Shown piece by piece: positions 35,129 through 45,009 of a stretch of 64,000 nt of DNA. The stretch's first letter is position 1. Each line of letters opens with the position of its first letter. This stretch comes from Haliscomenobacteraceae bacterium (GTDB lineage Bacteria; Bacteroidota; Bacteroidia; Chitinophagales; Saprospiraceae): the NCBI GenBank assembly GCA_947501115.1, contig CANMVX010000019.1:1-64000 (forward strand). The letters run 5' to 3'. A model generated the notes under the pieces. It saw only the letters and a list, made by a program, of their open reading frames with translations, was not told the origin of the DNA and did no database searches. The position numbers and the translations under genes were made by a program.

Positions 35129-35596
35129 ATGAAATTTAAAAACCGAATGTCCATTTTACTGATATTCACGATGTGTCTATCTCTAACATTATCTGCTCAG
35201 AGACCAAATCCTTCCAGAAACTATCAACAACGGCCCAATGCAGAAAGGGTGAAGGCCGTCAGAGTTGCCGTCCTTACGCAGAAAATGAGTCTAAGTACAG
35301 AAGAGGCTGAAAAATTTTGGCCCGTTTACAACGACTATGAAAATGAACAAAAAAAGATTAGGGAAAAATTTCAACCCAATAAAAACATCATGATCTTAGA
35401 TGATGCTGCTGTTGAAAAACACCTGATGGGCTTACTTGATATGGAGGAAGAATTGGTGAAAATGAAGAAAAAATATTTTCAACAATTCAGTAAAATTATT
35501 GGCTATCGAAAAGTCGCTATTTTAGCAAAAAGTGATCGTGAATTTTATCTGGCCATGATAGAAAGACTGAAAAATCAACCTAAAAGAGATAATTAA
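35129..35596 (+). CDS. Periplasmic Spy/LTXXQ-like protein
   Basis: This 155-aa protein has a signal peptide (about 1-23, ending TLSAQ), then a highly charged helical body with KMSLSTEEAEKFWPVYNDYE and two KM-rich helices. The pattern resembles the Spy/CpxP group, periplasmic chaperones that often feed back on envelope-stress regulators. It follows the anti-sigma gene by one base and has a terminator right after it. Confidence 0.75.
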   Translation: MKFKNRMSILLIFTMCLSLTLSAQRPNPSRNYQQRPNAERVKAVRVAVLTQKMSLSTEEAEKFWPVYNDYENEQKKIREKFQPNKNIMILDDAAVEKHLMGLLDMEEELVKMKKKYFQQFSKIIGYRKVAILAKSDREFYLAMIERLKNQPKRDN

Positions 35597-35604
35597 ATGC
35601 TAGA

Positions 35605-35633
35605 ATAGAGCGGTAGAAATATCGCTCTTTTTT
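35605..35633 (+). terminator. Terminator of the sigma-factor operon
   Basis: The stem AGAGCG (35607-35612) with CGCTCT (35623-35628) is followed by TTTTTT. Confidence 0.75.
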
Positions 35634-35992
35634 ATTCAAATCTATTGAATTAGAACGTATTTAAATATAATCAAAAAAATAATAATGATCAAAAGATAAT
35701 ATAAACACAAAACATATAATGATTTTTTATATACCACTATTTCACATATTTTTTTTTATAACATAATATAAAACAGTCACTTAGATTTTTTCCGCTTTCT
35801 AATAAAAACATACCGTTTCGTTAATCGCTTCATTTTTTTTCATACATTCGTTCGAGATTTGGTTACAATATGCTTACATTTAACGAGCAATTTGCAGCAC
35901 GTAGCTGATTGGGAGGCAATTTAGCTTTTAAATCCTTTGGTTTAATAATAAGTGGAGGTTCGAAAGAACTACTCACTGCATTTGCGTAACCT
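35634..35992. other. AT-rich intergenic region
   Basis: About 360 bases without a convincing gene. It is very AT-rich, with long T-runs near 35,750 and 35,830. It must hold the promoter of the TPR gene at 35993, but I could not fix the -33/-7 pair. Confidence 0.6.
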
Positions 35993-37393
35993 ATGAACGA
36001 CAAAGAAAAAATTAGTATTGAGCATTTAGTACAGGCTTATGACGCCTATGTTGAATGCGGCACGTCAAAAATGTGGGAAGAGAAAGAATTATTTTTACTC
36101 ATGGATTATTTCGCTGTAGAGCGACAATATGAAAGAAGTTTAGAAATATGTGAAGAGGGAATTAATTATTTCCCTTATTCACTCACTTTTTATCTTAAAA
36201 AAGTAATTTATCTGCTTGAACTGAACAAAGTAGATGAAGTAAATGATGTATTAGAACATGTAAATGCTTTGTCCCCTGACAACGAAATGGTGACTTTACT
36301 CCATGCCAGGTTACTATTTAAAACACATAATAACGAAGAAGCACTGAACTTAATTTCTACTTTAGAGGGTAAGTTAGATGAGATAAGAACTTGCGAAATG
36401 CTTCTTTTGAAGGCTAATATTCTGGAGGAAGAAGGGCAAGTTGATGGCATTTTTCATATTTTATCTCAAGCCGTATTATTAGACCCAGCAAACGAGGAAG
36501 CTATCGAATATTTTTGGGCATGGATAGAATCGTACAAAAAATATGAAGAGGGTATTTTAGTATTTAGTAAAATACTTGATTTAAATTCTTACAACGGATT
36601 GTCCTGGTATTACCTGGGATTATCTCAAGCTTATTTAGGAAATTACGACGAAGCGTTAGAAGCATTGGAGTTTGCCTATTTATCTACCCCTACTTTGGAG
36701 ATTGCTTACAGAGAATATGGCAATTTGTGTTTTGAATTAAAAAAGTTTCAAAAGGCTTTAGAAGCTTATGAAGAAATGATAGCCTTGTTTATATCTGATT
36801 CTGAGGTTTTAATGATGTGTGGGCAATGCTGTTTAGAACTTAATCAGGCACAAAAGTCATTGGCTTACTTCCGAAAAGCGTTGCAATCTGACCCCATGAA
36901 TGACGAGGTATTATACCATATTGGGGAGGTTTTCTTACAACATAAAGATTGGAAAAAGGCTATTTTATATTATAAAAGAGCTATTAATATTGAAGATCAA
37001 CGGGAAGAATACTATTCTTCTATGGGCATTGCTTATCAGCAAATGGGTGATGAGGAAAAAGCTGAGTTCTGCTTTCAGGAGGCCGTAAATTTAGCTCCTT
37101 GTGAGAGTAAGTATTGGTTGTATTATCTGTCTTTTTTAATTCATGCCGATAGGAAACAAGAAGCTATTGAGCTGGCTAAAGCGGGTGAATTAGAAACAGA
37201 AGGTTCCACCATGATTTTTGCTCATATTGCCTGTCTATTAGCTGCCGGGCAAAGAAAGGAGGCTTTAATGATGCTTGGTGTAGCTTTAGAGGAAGATTAT
37301 TCCACTCATACTGTATTATTCACCCTTTTACCCGACGTGGAAACTGACCCTGAAGTATCGGAAATGTTACAATATTATAGACCAGAATCTTAA
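35993..37393 (+). CDS. TPR-repeat protein
   Basis: This 466-aa protein consists almost entirely of tetratricopeptide repeats from about residue 40 to 440. Clear units include LSWYYLGLSQAYLGNYDEAL, then EALEFAYLSTP, and ILYYKRAINIEDQREEYYSS, then MGIAYQQMGDEEKA. There is no signal peptide or membrane segment, so it is cytosolic. It is a likely scaffold for protein-protein contacts; partner unknown. It stands alone, ends at a strong bidirectional terminator and is convergent with the ROK kinase gene. Confidence 0.88.
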   Translation: MNDKEKISIEHLVQAYDAYVECGTSKMWEEKELFLLMDYFAVERQYERSLEICEEGINYFPYSLTFYLKKVIYLLELNKVDEVNDVLEHVNALSPDNEMVTLLHARLLFKTHNNEEALNLISTLEGKLDEIRTCEMLLLKANILEEEGQVDGIFHILSQAVLLDPANEEAIEYFWAWIESYKKYEEGILVFSKILDLNSYNGLSWYYLGLSQAYLGNYDEALEALEFAYLSTPTLEIAYREYGNLCFELKKFQKALEAYEEMIALFISDSEVLMMCGQCCLELNQAQKSLAYFRKALQSDPMNDEVLYHIGEVFLQHKDWKKAILYYKRAINIEDQREEYYSSMGIAYQQMGDEEKAEFCFQEAVNLAPCESKYWLYYLSFLIHADRKQEAIELAKAGELETEGSTMIFAHIACLLAAGQRKEALMMLGVALEEDYSTHTVLFTLLPDVETDPEVSEMLQYYRPES

Positions 37394-37395
37394 AT

Positions 37396-37435
37396 AAAAA
37401 AAGGGTTAAAGAAAAAATCTTTAACCCTTTTTTTA
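37396..37435. terminator. Bidirectional terminator
   Basis: A long perfect stem, AAAAAGGGTTAAAGA (37398-37412) with TCTTTAACCCTTTTT (37418-37432), is flanked by A-run and T-run. It can end both the TPR gene and, from the other side, the ROK kinase operon. Confidence 0.92.
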
Positions 37436-37479
37436 TTTAAAAATTCCTCTATTGAGAAAACTTTTGCGCGCTAAGAAAA

Positions 37480-38226
37480 TCAATCTAAGTGCGCGAAGCA
37501 AGCGGCACCGATGATACCCGCGTTATTTCTCAGTTTTGCTGGTTTAAGTTTTGTTTTCACATTTAAAAAGGGGCTAAAGAGGTCAAAGTGTTTACTAATG
37601 CCGCCACCCAGGAAAATTTGATCTGGGTTTACTAACAAATCCATATAATTCAGGTACTCATCGAATCGTTTCCCCCACTCTTCCCAATCCAGATTAAGTT
37701 CTTTTCGAATACGGCTGGAGGCATAATGTTCGGCAATCATACCATGCATACGAACATGACCGAACTCAGTATTTGGCAACAACTTACCGTCCAGAAACAG
37801 AGCGCTACCCAATCCGGAACCAATGGTAATAAGAAGAACCACGCCTAACATATCTTTTCCGTGTCCATAATTCATCTCAGCTAAACCTGCTGCATCGGCG
37901 TCATTGATGACACGAACCGGAAGCTCAGTTGATTTTTCAAGAAATTTTTTGACATTTAGGCCATTCCAATTTTTGTCAATATTTGCAGCGGAATAAGCGG
38001 TTCCCTTTTTAATAATACTGGGAAAGCCAACCCCTATCCGTTTTTTCCATTTAAAAGCCTTTACTAACTCCTTAAATGTTTCTGCTACAGCTTCGGGAGT
38101 AGCGGGATTTGGCGTTTCAAGTCTAATTCGATCTGAAACAAGAATTCCTTTAGTACTATCAACGAGCGCCCCTTTAATGCCAGAGGCTCCTACGTCAACA
38201 CCTAATATAATATCAGCATTAGGCAT
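37480..38226 (-). CDS. ROK family kinase, polyphosphate glucokinase-like
   Basis: This 248-aa protein begins with the ROK ATP site ILGVDVGASGIKGALVDS and has a second phosphate motif VVLLITIGSGLGSALFLDG, with VINDADAAGLAEM between. The short length and these motifs resemble the polyphosphate/ATP glucokinase group, which phosphorylates glucose. A polyphosphate donor is inferred from family resemblance only. It lies 7 bases after the cyclophilin gene, so the two share a transcript. Confidence 0.87.
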   Translation of the reverse strand: MPNADIILGVDVGASGIKGALVDSTKGILVSDRIRLETPNPATPEAVAETFKELVKAFKWKKRIGVGFPSIIKKGTAYSAANIDKNWNGLNVKKFLEKSTELPVRVINDADAAGLAEMNYGHGKDMLGVVLLITIGSGLGSALFLDGKLLPNTEFGHVRMHGMIAEHYASSRIRKELNLDWEEWGKRFDEYLNYMDLLVNPDQIFLGGGISKHFDLFSPFLNVKTKLKPAKLRNNAGIIGAACFAHLD

Positions 38227-38233
38227 AAGCTGG

Positions 38234-39121
38234 CTATTTAATCAATTTTAAAGTCATCAACACATCTGAGACGGGTCTATCTGCCCCATCCTTTTGAACT
38301 TTTGCTATTTTATCAATAACATCGAGTCCCTCTATTACCCTTCCAAAAACGGTATAATTATTGTCTAATTGAGGTGTTCCCCCCAGAGCAAGATATTCTT
38401 CTTTTTGTTTATCACCATATTTGAAACCATTACGAGACTCCATTATTTTCAATGAATTCTCACTTACTGGAGCACCATGAACGATATAAAACTGAGAGCC
38501 TGAAGATCTCATCTCAGGATTTGAAGGTCCACCGGTTCTAGCCGCTGCAAGAGCACCTTTCACATGTATCAGTTGATCATTAAATTCAGCTGGAACGGTA
38601 TAACCTGGACCACCCATACCTAAACGAGCACCTTTTGCCGCATTTCTTGATTGAGGATCTCCCCCTTGAATCATAAAACCGTCAATGACCCTGTGAAAAA
38701 GAAGACTATCGAAGTAAGCCTCTTCAACCAGTTTCATGAAATTATCGCGGTGTGCTGGCGTTTCGTCATATAATTTAATAACCATATCACCTAATGAGGT
38801 TGATAGATGAATCAAACAATCTTCGGGAGCTTTAATCGTAATATTTTCCATACTTATTCGTTTTTTCTTTCCATTAAGCGCTGTCAGGCGGACCACAAAA
38901 CTACCTGATGAATAAAATCTATGTAAAGGCATTGAATCAACTGATATACTTCCATCACCAAAATCCCAAAGGAAATCAGTTGCCTTTTTAGAGTCATTTT
39001 TGAAATGTATAGCTCCTGGAGCCACAGTATTTCCCTCCCAACTAAATCTTGAAACAGGCCTGTTACAAGCAAAAGATGTTATCAACAGAAGAACCAGAAA
39101 AAAAACTGAAACATTATTCAT
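38234..39121 (-). CDS. PKD-cyclophilin lipoprotein (peptidyl-prolyl isomerase)
   Basis: This 295-aa lipoprotein has a signal ending in a lipobox-like SFAC (Cys near 19), a PKD domain (about 30-95; FLWDFGDGSISVDS, later YSSGSFVVRLTA) and a cyclophilin domain (about 100-295) with FHRVIDGFMIQGGDP and GSQFYIVHG. The active cyclophilin core is intact. It probably works on folding of outer-membrane or surface proteins. The PKD fusion is a Bacteroidetes style. The ROK kinase gene follows at 7 bases. Confidence 0.92.
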   Translation of the reverse strand: MNNVSVFFLVLLLITSFACNRPVSRFSWEGNTVAPGAIHFKNDSKKATDFLWDFGDGSISVDSMPLHRFYSSGSFVVRLTALNGKKKRISMENITIKAPEDCLIHLSTSLGDMVIKLYDETPAHRDNFMKLVEEAYFDSLLFHRVIDGFMIQGGDPQSRNAAKGARLGMGGPGYTVPAEFNDQLIHVKGALAAARTGGPSNPEMRSSGSQFYIVHGAPVSENSLKIMESRNGFKYGDKQKEEYLALGGTPQLDNNYTVFGRVIEGLDVIDKIAKVQKDGADRPVSDVLMTLKLIK

Positions 39122-39190
39122 TTGGAGCGGAGTATAAAAAAAGAACTCAAAGGTAATATAATCTATAGGAAAACAAATACTAAAAGGAGG

Positions 39191-39271
39191 CTAGGTTAAA
39201 AAATGATGTAGGTATTTGGTGATCAGAGATGCAGCATTTCCACCTCCGTAATAATCATTTATTTTTTCGAA
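39191..39271 (-). pseudogene. Remnant of a sugar-nucleotide epimerase tail (tentative)
   Basis: On the minus strand a frame reads FEKINDYYGGGNAASLITKY and then LHHFLT before a stop at 39191. The NDYYGGGNAASLI pattern resembles the C-terminal end of WecB-type UDP-GlcNAc 2-epimerases (N-x-Y-G-D-G-x-A-S). Only about 26 codons remain, preceded by a stop. It lies at the downstream end of the polysaccharide operon. Confidence 0.35.
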
Positions 39272-39284
39272 TTACACTCAATTT

Positions 39285-40025
39285 TTAAAATGGTTTAACG
39301 GGGAGCGAGGGAAACACGCGGTAAATAAGTTGATTATTCGGTATAAATATAGCTAATCCGGTAAGTAATAAAATCATAAAATCGACATAAAAGGTTTGAT
39401 TTTCCAGATACCAAAGTTCAAGTTCTCCTTTATGAGGAGCTATCTTTTGTTTGTACAAACTTATGGGTGAAACGGTTGGGTCGGACAAAATTTTATCTTC
39501 ATTTCTAAAAACGATAGAACCAACCCCAGTTATACCAGGCTTAACGGTATAGATTATATCTTTAATATGTTGTGGATAACAATCGAACTCAGATTTATCT
39601 AAAGGTCTGGGACCTACAAAGCTCATATTCCCTATGAATACATTCCAAAGTTGGGGTAACTCATCAATTTTAAACTTCCTTAAAATTCTACCAATGGGTG
39701 TAATACGAGGATCATTTCCAATAGTCATGGTACCATAGGTCATATTATGGCTATTGGGAATCATCGTTACAAATTTCAAAATGGTAAAAGGCTTTTGATT
39801 AAAACCAATCCTGGTCTTTGAGTACAAAACCTGTCCATTCAATACAAACAGAAGGAGCACGGTAAAAAGCAACAAAGGGAACAAAAGAACGAGTAAAAAA
39901 GCAGCAAAAAAGGTATCAAGCACCCATTTTCTTCTTGAATAAGAAGAATTATTGTCAGTACGAGGAAATGTATGAAAATCCTTTTGGTTAAAATCTGGAA
40001 GATTACTATTCACGGGGAACGGCAC
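39285..40025 (-). CDS. Initiating sugar transferase (undecaprenyl-phosphate glycosyl-1-phosphate transferase)
   Basis: This 246-aa protein has one N-terminal membrane helix (about 30-58, LDTFFAAFLLVLLFPLLLFT) and the bacterial sugar transferase domain with RIGFNQKPFTILKFVTMIP, the RKFKIDELPQLWNVFIGNMS block and FVGPRPLD. These enzymes begin the lipid-linked repeat unit by transferring a sugar-1-phosphate to undecaprenyl phosphate. It lies 17 bases after a GT4 gene, the last intact gene of the polysaccharide locus on this side. Confidence 0.93.
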   Translation of the reverse strand: MPFPVNSNLPDFNQKDFHTFPRTDNNSSYSRRKWVLDTFFAAFLLVLLFPLLLFTVLLLFVLNGQVLYSKTRIGFNQKPFTILKFVTMIPNSHNMTYGTMTIGNDPRITPIGRILRKFKIDELPQLWNVFIGNMSFVGPRPLDKSEFDCYPQHIKDIIYTVKPGITGVGSIVFRNEDKILSDPTVSPISLYKQKIAPHKGELELWYLENQTFYVDFMILLLTGLAIFIPNNQLIYRVFPSLPVKPF

Positions 40026-40042
40026 TGTAATAAATTAAACCA

Positions 40043-41179
40043 TTATTTCCCTGCGAGCAAATGCTCATACACCTCAAATGTTTTTTCCACAACCAACTCT
40101 TCAGAAAACTCATTTTGAACAATTTCGCGACCATTTTCACCTAATTGCCTGGCGAATTCAGGATTATCAAGTAATCGTCGAATCGCTTCAGCCAAAGCCA
40201 CTTCATCTTTAGGAGGAATAAGAAGCCCGTTCACCTCATGTCTCACTATTTCTTTACAGCCAGGAACATTCGTTGAAATAATAGGTTTACTACAAGCGGC
40301 TGCTTCGAGAAGAACCTTGGGTAAACCCTCCCTGTAGGAAGGTAAAACAACCATAGATGCCATATTCAGGACTTCATCCATATTTCTTTTATAACCCCAC
40401 CATTCGATTAAGCCAGCCAATTCCCATGCTCTAAGCTGTTTTGTAGGAATGAGTGCAGGATTACCATCGTCGGATCGACCTACGAGAATAAATTTTACCT
40501 TTGGGTAATCAGCTTTTAAGAGCGTAACGGCATTTACAAACTCATAAATACCTTTATCAAAAAGCATTCTTGCCGGTAACATCACTATTACGTCTCCGAT
40601 TTTCGCAGGCGTAGGAGAAAAAACAGAACAATTTACACCAGAACCAAGAATAAGTCTAGTTTTAGATTTTTCAATCATCCCCTCTTGAATAAAAAGATTC
40701 AAGTCGTCAGGATTTTGAAAAATAGTTTTGCTATTGGATCTATTCAGCGCCAATTTATATAAAAAAGTAGTGATTAGCCTAACAATATTATTTTTAGGTA
40801 ACGAGGTAAACACATATCCAAGTCCACTAATTGCGTTGACAACGAAAGATTTATTTAAAAGAGCCGCAACAATAGAACCATAAATAATAGGTTTTACGGT
40901 AACATGATGGACTATTTGGGGAGATAATTCTTTGTAAATCCTCCAAAACTTAACCATTGTATTAAGTTCCCTTAAAGGATTTAGGCCCTTTCTGGACATC
41001 TCCAACGTGATATGATTTAACCCGGCAGCTTTAATAAGATGAGCATCGCCAGTATCAGGTGTAGCTACAAAGACCTCCCATCCTAATTTCACAGCCTCTA
41101 AAGCTATAGGCAACCTATACGCTAAAAACCCCCAATCGGTGTTGACAACAATAAGAATTCTCCTTCTAGACCTCTCCAA
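40043..41179 (-). CDS. GT4 glycosyltransferase
   Basis: This 378-aa cytosolic enzyme has a two-Rossmann GT-B fold. The N-terminal half has ATPDTGDAHLIKAAGL and the C-terminal half has the GT4 signature SYREGLPKVLLEAAACSKPI, with the conserved EAAA Glu. It is WbnK/galactosyltransferase-like. It adds a sugar in the repeat unit; donor unknown. The next gene upstream (41197) is spaced by 17 bases, so the genes are co-transcribed. Confidence 0.92.
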   Translation of the reverse strand: MERSRRRILIVVNTDWGFLAYRLPIALEAVKLGWEVFVATPDTGDAHLIKAAGLNHITLEMSRKGLNPLRELNTMVKFWRIYKELSPQIVHHVTVKPIIYGSIVAALLNKSFVVNAISGLGYVFTSLPKNNIVRLITTFLYKLALNRSNSKTIFQNPDDLNLFIQEGMIEKSKTRLILGSGVNCSVFSPTPAKIGDVIVMLPARMLFDKGIYEFVNAVTLLKADYPKVKFILVGRSDDGNPALIPTKQLRAWELAGLIEWWGYKRNMDEVLNMASMVVLPSYREGLPKVLLEAAACSKPIISTNVPGCKEIVRHEVNGLLIPPKDEVALAEAIRRLLDNPEFARQLGENGREIVQNEFSEELVVEKTFEVYEHLLAGK

Positions 41180-41196
41180 GTTAAAAATAATTAAAG

Positions 41197-42435
41197 TTAC
41201 TCATTAGGTTTTGGAACCTCTGATTTCTTTGTCAAAGTGATTTTTGGAACGTAAATTGTTGAGATTGCAATAAATACAGGTATGAATTTAGATCTATGTC
41301 TTAATGCGGTCCCAAAATTTCCGACTCCCCAGGAGTAAGTTATAAGTAAAGGTAATAAAATTATACATAAAATGGTTACGGTTTTGTTTTGTTTTTTGAC
41401 AACCAATCCTTTTATGATGAAATAAAACAATATTAAAACCAATAATGCATCAACGAACCCCAGCAAGTGATTTATTGCTTTAATATCCCATAGAAATGGA
41501 GAAAAGAGAAAATATATTAATCTTGGGATGATTAAAAGAAAGAGAGCAGATGTAGAGTCAGGAGAAAGCCAATTTGGATACACTGAGCCCCCAAAGTTAG
41601 TGACTTTATTTTGATATAAAATTCTCGCTATTGTAAGGGCATCGGGTAACTTTCCAAGATAAGGTATATTAAAGTTAATTATTATGGTGTACAAAACAAC
41701 GAAAGTTATGAAGGTCGTAGTAATTAAAAAAAAATGTGGTATTCTAATAATTCTATTCTTAAATCTATCAATAAATCCTAAAGTAGTTGTAATTAATATA
41801 GTTATAAAAATTACAAATGCACCTAAAATATGAACTCCATGTAAAAAATAAAGAGGAATAAAAAAAAGTAATGACATAAATCCATCTGAAAAATGATAAA
41901 ATTTGAACCATTTAACAAAGTATATTAATGCCAAAAGTAAAAACATCATAACATAAACCTCCCTTAATATAATAGCACTATACAAAATGACAGTTGGAAA
42001 TAGAGCTACAATTAGTGAAGTTTGCTTAGCTTTTAGTTTATCATTTGCTATTAGAAAGGAGAGCTTGTATGAAAATATTACAGACAATACACCTGCAAAT
42101 ACGCTTACAGATTGAAGAAGAAGTGAACTTCTTCCAAATATTCTATAAAGGAAAGAAAGTATCCAAGTAAAAAAAAATGCATTAGAATCACCACCAAAAC
42201 TATTCAAATAATTAATAAAAGGTAATTGGGAAATTTCCCAAGTACTTATTTCGAAACGCAAGGCATCTGCTGCTCCATCTGGTAAAGGGAATATATAAAA
42301 ATGTACCAATGCAGTAAAAGTTCTTAATAAAAAAGCAAGCCATAATATATTTTTTAACAAAGGCCACTTAATTGTAAATAAGTAAGTACTTAATACTATC
42401 AATAAAAAAGAATTAATACCCAGCAAACCCTCCAA
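41197..42435 (-). CDS. GT-C/GT39-like polytopic membrane protein
   Basis: This 412-aa protein has about ten hydrophobic helices. The first loop carries DGAADALRFE, and ILSFLYRIFGRSSLLLQSVS is typical of membrane glycosyltransferases or polymerases. The likely role is polymerising or decorating the polysaccharide using polyprenyl-linked donors on the outer face of the membrane. The exact family is uncertain; an O-antigen polymerase-type role is the alternative. MITE-like element 1 lies just upstream. Confidence 0.7.
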   Translation of the reverse strand: MEGLLGINSFLLIVLSTYLFTIKWPLLKNILWLAFLLRTFTALVHFYIFPLPDGAADALRFEISTWEISQLPFINYLNSFGGDSNAFFFTWILSFLYRIFGRSSLLLQSVSVFAGVLSVIFSYKLSFLIANDKLKAKQTSLIVALFPTVILYSAIILREVYVMMFLLLALIYFVKWFKFYHFSDGFMSLLFFIPLYFLHGVHILGAFVIFITILITTTLGFIDRFKNRIIRIPHFFLITTTFITFVVLYTIIINFNIPYLGKLPDALTIARILYQNKVTNFGGSVYPNWLSPDSTSALFLLIIPRLIYFLFSPFLWDIKAINHLLGFVDALLVLILFYFIIKGLVVKKQNKTVTILCIILLPLLITYSWGVGNFGTALRHRSKFIPVFIAISTIYVPKITLTKKSEVPKPNE

Positions 42436-42484
42436 ATTATAGATTATTTTTTATCATTTTTGAAAATAAATTTTATATCAAATA

Positions 42485-42876
42485 ACTAAAGTATCGAAGT
42501 TGCTAAAAAGCTAATTATCAGCAAAATAAAATAATAAAAAAGTTGCATTTTTTAACATAACTTGTTGAATTTTAATTGGTTAAAAGCAAATTTCCAAATC
42601 GGTCAAAAATGCAACAGAACAAATTTATTAAAAATATCTCTGAAGCGGGTGAATATTCATCAGATTCAAATATTCATTAAAAACCGCTAAAAAACCACAT
42701 TGAGTCAAATAACTCAGCAAGGTTATTATTTTCTTGAATTTAACCCTAGTTGAGAAGTAACTTAGGTCAACCGGATAGAAAATGAGATAAACAAATGAAA
42801 AAATGGTTTGAAATTCATTTTACCAGCATTAAATATCCTTAGAAAATGTTATTATAATTTGCTCCGAAACTTTAGT
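42485..42876. mobile_element. MITE-like element 1 (derived from the IS4-type element)
   Basis: A 392-bp element with terminal inverted repeats ACTAAAGTATCGAAG... and ...CTCCGAAACTTTAGT, flanked by a perfect 5-bp target duplication AAATA (42480-42484, 42877-42881). The left about 220 bases match the transposase-start end of the IS at 48.8-49.0 kb, including a remnant of its first codons. The right half matches MITE-like element 2. It encodes nothing. Confidence 0.8.
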
Positions 42877-42941
42877 AAATAACTCATATTTAAATAAAAT
42901 AATCAAATAATATTCTCGAAATAAATTCATTAATTACAGAG

Positions 42942-44936
42942 TCAATTGGAAACATTCTTATTTTCATGTAATTCCAACCAAGATTGAAACATTAAAATAG
43001 CCCAGATTTTATTGGCATGATCTCTTTGGTCACTCTGATGTTCATTCCATAATTGGCGAACTGCAGAAGGTTGAAAAAAACCTTGCTTTTCTAGGCTAGA
43101 TTCCTCTAATAAGGATTCGGCCCAATTTTTTAAGGGTCCACACAACCATTTACCAATTGGAATAGCGAATCCAGTTTTAGGTCTATCAATCAATTTTTGA
43201 GGAACATACTGATAAAGTAAACTCCTTAATATCTGCTTTCCATTCTGACCATTTATTTTGAAATTTATTGGAATCTGCCAGGCATACTCGAAAACTCGGT
43301 GATCTAAAAAAGGACAACGAGTCTCTAAACTTGATGACATTGCTGCTCTATCTATTTTACAAAGAATATCATCCGGCAGGTAGGTCATTGTATCAAAATA
43401 CATCATTTTCTCAATAGCGGAAATATTTTGTGGAATGAGTAGATTTTTATCAAATAAATACTGGTTTATTGCCATTTTATCTAAATCAGATAAAATCAGA
43501 AATTTATCTATATTTGTAAATTCTGTAGTTAAACTCCAGTATAATGAATCTAAATCGGAGACATGCTCAAGTCTGTATGCAAGTTTCCATGCTTTATCCC
43601 CTAGTCTTGAAATACCAAAATGTTTACTTAATTGGTTCCATTCATCTATTGAAACCGACTGGATAAGTTTTCCAAGTTTATGTTTGAATTTAAAAGGAAT
43701 CCAAGAAACTTTATTCCATATTCGTGTGCTCCAAAAGTACCTATTATAACCTCCAAAAAGTTCATCGCCTCCATCACCACTTAAAGCAACAGTTACCATT
43801 TCTTTTGCAGCTTTACAAAGAATATAGGTTGGAATTTGAGAAGAATCAGCAAATGGTTCATCATAAATGCTAGGTAATGAATTGATAATATCCAATGTAG
43901 ATGACGAAGAAACATTTAATTCATAATGTTCAGTACCTAAATGTTTAGAAACTGCTTTTGCAAAAGGTGCTTCATTAAAACCAGATTCTTCAAACCCAAT
44001 GGTAAAAGTTTTTATTTTTGTAGAGGCATTTTTTTGCATTAAAGCCACAATTATTGAAGAATCAATTCCACCTGACAAAAATGCACCAATAGGAACGTCA
44101 GTTAAAGATTGAGATTGAATGGCCGTTACTAGCTTCCTTTCTAAAATTTTAATTGCTTCTTTTTCATTATTAACTAAGGTTCTTTTTGATTTATCAATTT
44201 TTTCGGATACAATCCACCATCGCTTTAATATCAACCCAGCTAAATCAAAATCGGCTTTAGGTGCATGGGCTGGAATTTCATTATAAGATTGAGAACTTAA
44301 AACTAATATGCAACCAGGTTCTAATTTGAAAATATTTTTATAGATACTTAATGGAGCTGGAATGTACATAAAGTGCAAATATTCTGATAACGCTATTTTA
44401 CAGATTGGATTATTAAATTCAGGATATGCTTTTATAGCTTTTAGCTCAGATGAAAATAAAAATGCCCCATTGGACCAACCATAATAAAGCGGCTTTTCAC
44501 CAAAACGATCTCTAGCCAGATAAATCTTCTGCTCTTTTGAATCCCATAAACCAAAGGCAAACATTCCCACAACTCTATTCAATGTTTTTTCAATTCCCCA
44601 GATAGAAAAAGCCGTCAGTAAGGTTTCCGTATCAGATTGTCCTTTCCAAATGGGAGCAAGATTTCCCAATAACAGACGCAGATCTAGATGATTATATATT
44701 TCACCATTAAATGTTAAAATATATCGGCCACAATATGAAACCATCGGTTGTGAACCGGCAGAGGATAAATCTAAGATAGAAAGACGGCGATGGCCTATAG
44801 CTACACCCAAGTAATAATCCATCCAGATACCTCCATAATCAGGACCTCTATGAGATAAAGAATGGGTCATTAATTCAATGCTTATTTTTAAATTAGCTTT
44901 TGAATCATACTTAATAATCCCAGTTATTCCACACAT
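42942..44936 (-). CDS. asnB: Asparagine synthase (glutamine-hydrolysing), capsule type
   Basis: This 664-aa enzyme begins MCGITGI (catalytic Cys2) with the class II glutamine amidotransferase domain to about residue 215, followed by the PP-loop ATPase domain (LSGGIDSSIIVALM near 285-298; GDGGDELFGGYNRYFW). It makes amides from carboxylates using Gln and ATP. In polysaccharide loci such enzymes usually amidate a uronic acid or similar sugar, which fits its place here better than free asparagine synthesis. It stands between two insertion-element remnants. Confidence 0.92.
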   Translation of the reverse strand: MCGITGIIKYDSKANLKISIELMTHSLSHRGPDYGGIWMDYYLGVAIGHRRLSILDLSSAGSQPMVSYCGRYILTFNGEIYNHLDLRLLLGNLAPIWKGQSDTETLLTAFSIWGIEKTLNRVVGMFAFGLWDSKEQKIYLARDRFGEKPLYYGWSNGAFLFSSELKAIKAYPEFNNPICKIALSEYLHFMYIPAPLSIYKNIFKLEPGCILVLSSQSYNEIPAHAPKADFDLAGLILKRWWIVSEKIDKSKRTLVNNEKEAIKILERKLVTAIQSQSLTDVPIGAFLSGGIDSSIIVALMQKNASTKIKTFTIGFEESGFNEAPFAKAVSKHLGTEHYELNVSSSSTLDIINSLPSIYDEPFADSSQIPTYILCKAAKEMVTVALSGDGGDELFGGYNRYFWSTRIWNKVSWIPFKFKHKLGKLIQSVSIDEWNQLSKHFGISRLGDKAWKLAYRLEHVSDLDSLYWSLTTEFTNIDKFLILSDLDKMAINQYLFDKNLLIPQNISAIEKMMYFDTMTYLPDDILCKIDRAAMSSSLETRCPFLDHRVFEYAWQIPINFKINGQNGKQILRSLLYQYVPQKLIDRPKTGFAIPIGKWLCGPLKNWAESLLEESSLEKQGFFQPSAVRQLWNEHQSDQRDHANKIWAILMFQSWLELHENKNVSN

Positions 44937-45009
44937 TTCTCTTTTTTTATAAAATCAATCATTAAACTACATTTTTTAAAACATTATTATAAAAGCTAGA
45001 GCAACTAAG

